A stretch of DNA of 64,000 nt from Candidatus Heimdallarchaeota archaeon (GTDB taxonomy: Archaea > Asgardarchaeota > Heimdallarchaeia > Hodarchaeales > Hodarchaeaceae): positions 1 through 64,000 of the forward strand of contig RDOB01000005.1 of assembly GCA_011364965.1 (NCBI GenBank). Reading direction: 5' to 3'. Shown piece after piece: positions 63,419-64,000 of the stretch. How positions within the stretch are numbered: position 1 is the first letter of the stretch; every line of letters begins with the position of its first letter. The position numbers and the translations under genes are program-made. The notes beneath the pieces are model-generated. The model did not search any database. It was not told where the DNA came from and saw only the letters and a list, made by a program, of their open reading frames with translations.

Positions 63419-64000
63419 ATGTCTTATAGCGATACAGAAAGCAAAGAAAAACGGATTAATGAGCATGTTCGATCGTTGATTCTTCAATCCAAGGAAAAGA
63501 TTACGCGTAATTTACAGGTAGAAACTGGGAGAATTCTAGATACACGTATAAAAAAAATTGAGATATTTAATGGAGCAGGCGGGAAAACATATGTCATCGA
63601 GGCCGCGTTATTTACTGCTTTGGCTGGGGAAATAGATGGAGGAGTGGTTTTAAAATTTGCTAAAAATCTTGAAAATGAGGTAGAAAATGCAAATTTACTT
63701 TCTAAAATTTTAATCAGACGTCAGAATGATTGGGAGAACTGGAAAAAAAACAATGAGATTCCTAAATCTATTCGTAAATACCCTGATGTTGTTTTTGCTC
63801 CTGAGGTAATTCATGTAATCTCTGAAGTGAACACATTAATTTTGGAATTTTTAAGTGGCTTTATACCTCTTTTACAGGTTTTTACTGAACCCCCAGAAAG
63901 ATGGGGCTATGCAGGATATGCATTGGCTCGATTACATGGTCATGAGCGTCAGAAAGTGAATCTACAATTATACTCTCCTCTTTTCAATTTATTACAAAAT
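63419..64000 (+). CDS. Kinase-like protein (APH/choline-kinase fold), 3' truncated by window edge
   Basis: The frame starts with ATG eleven bases after the preceding stop, with a GGAG site, and runs off the right edge (194 codons seen). Strand pattern GGVVLKFAK with ENEVENANLL after it looks like the beta-3 Lys and alpha-C Glu of an aminoglycoside-phosphotransferase-type kinase; LILEFLSGFIPLL fits the hinge and YALARLHGHE the helix before the catalytic loop. The catalytic Asp lies beyond the edge. Substrate unknown. Confidence 0.62.
   Translation, partial: MSYSDTESKEKRINEHVRSLILQSKEKITRNLQVETGRILDTRIKKIEIFNGAGGKTYVIEAALFTALAGEIDGGVVLKFAKNLENEVENANLLSKILIRRQNDWENWKKNNEIPKSIRKYPDVVFAPEVIHVISEVNTLILEFLSGFIPLLQVFTEPPERWGYAGYALARLHGHERQKVNLQLYSPLFNLLQN

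Noticed and set aside
1..64000. tRNA, rRNA, CRISPR, IS element or prophage
   Set aside because: I looked for GC-rich cloverleaf blocks, regularly spaced repeats and transposase or integrase motifs and saw none.

Overview
The window looks like a chromosomal piece of an AT-rich archaeon, most probably an Asgard (Promethearchaeota) lineage. It holds several information-processing and regulatory genes of archaeal or eukaryote-like type: class I lysyl-tRNA synthetase, RadA, an Orc1/Cdc6 ATPase, an XPD/DinG-type Fe-S helicase, an Nep1 rRNA methyltransferase, a single gelsolin-like domain protein with a zinc ribbon, and at least six proteins with longin- or roadblock-like domains. Several genes have a TATA-like box about 25-28 bp before the start codon, as expected for leaderless archaeal mRNAs. 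The Asgard assignment is inferred from gene content. I see no tRNA, rRNA, CRISPR array, insertion sequence or prophage.

Layout. 1-14.9 kb: an operon of three giant exported proteins, the first cut by the window edge, plus a small CxxC protein. Each giant has an Ig-like ectodomain, one C-terminal transmembrane helix and a cytoplasmic domain; in the first two that domain opens with an FFDQV-x-GPVP motif. 15-20 kb: a hypothetical protein, lysK with a membrane protein, a sugar nucleotidyltransferase and a PH-like membrane protein. 20-24.5 kb: radA and orc1/cdc6 diverge from a long gene-free stretch, followed by a GT-C type membrane protein. 24.6-30 kb: a Thr-rich surface protein with a CTERM-like anchor, then a PD-(D/E)XK nuclease-XPD helicase fusion. 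30-35.6 kb: a ThiF/MoeB-type E1-like enzyme, a soluble longin/DENN-like protein with its operon partner, a DegT aminotransferase and a YggS-type PLP protein. 35.7-39.9 kb: a 1398-residue coiled-coil protein with TrmB-like ends. 39.9-43.2 kb: a DNA methyltransferase with a degenerate second half, and an aldehyde:ferredoxin oxidoreductase-family protein. 43.6-48.3 kb: a four-gene operon joining a leucine-dehydrogenase-like protein that lacks its catalytic lysine, an unknown protein, a TIR-like protein and a canonical glutamate dehydrogenase, facing a double-length Lrp-like regulator. 48.5-56.2 kb: an ICMT-like methyltransferase, a flavodoxin, a membrane HEAT protein, Nep1 overlapping an inosine/xanthosine triphosphatase, a wHTH-membrane protein pair, the gelsolin-zinc ribbon protein and a YkgJ-like Cys-cluster protein. 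56.3-64 kb: larC-larB (nickel-pincer cofactor synthesis), two convergent longin-roadblock paralogues, a membrane protein, an Fpg/Nei DNA glycosylase, an ADP-forming acyl-CoA synthetase alpha subunit and a truncated kinase-like gene.

The theme most worth following is the spread of longin-like domains, some soluble and some attached by a membrane helix to enormous ectodomains. This suggests a surface-to-cytoplasm link to small-GTPase or trafficking machinery. The second is the amino-acid dehydrogenase operon, with its apparently inactive paralogue and TIR-like protein. No function for either system has been shown; these are readings of sequence and context.
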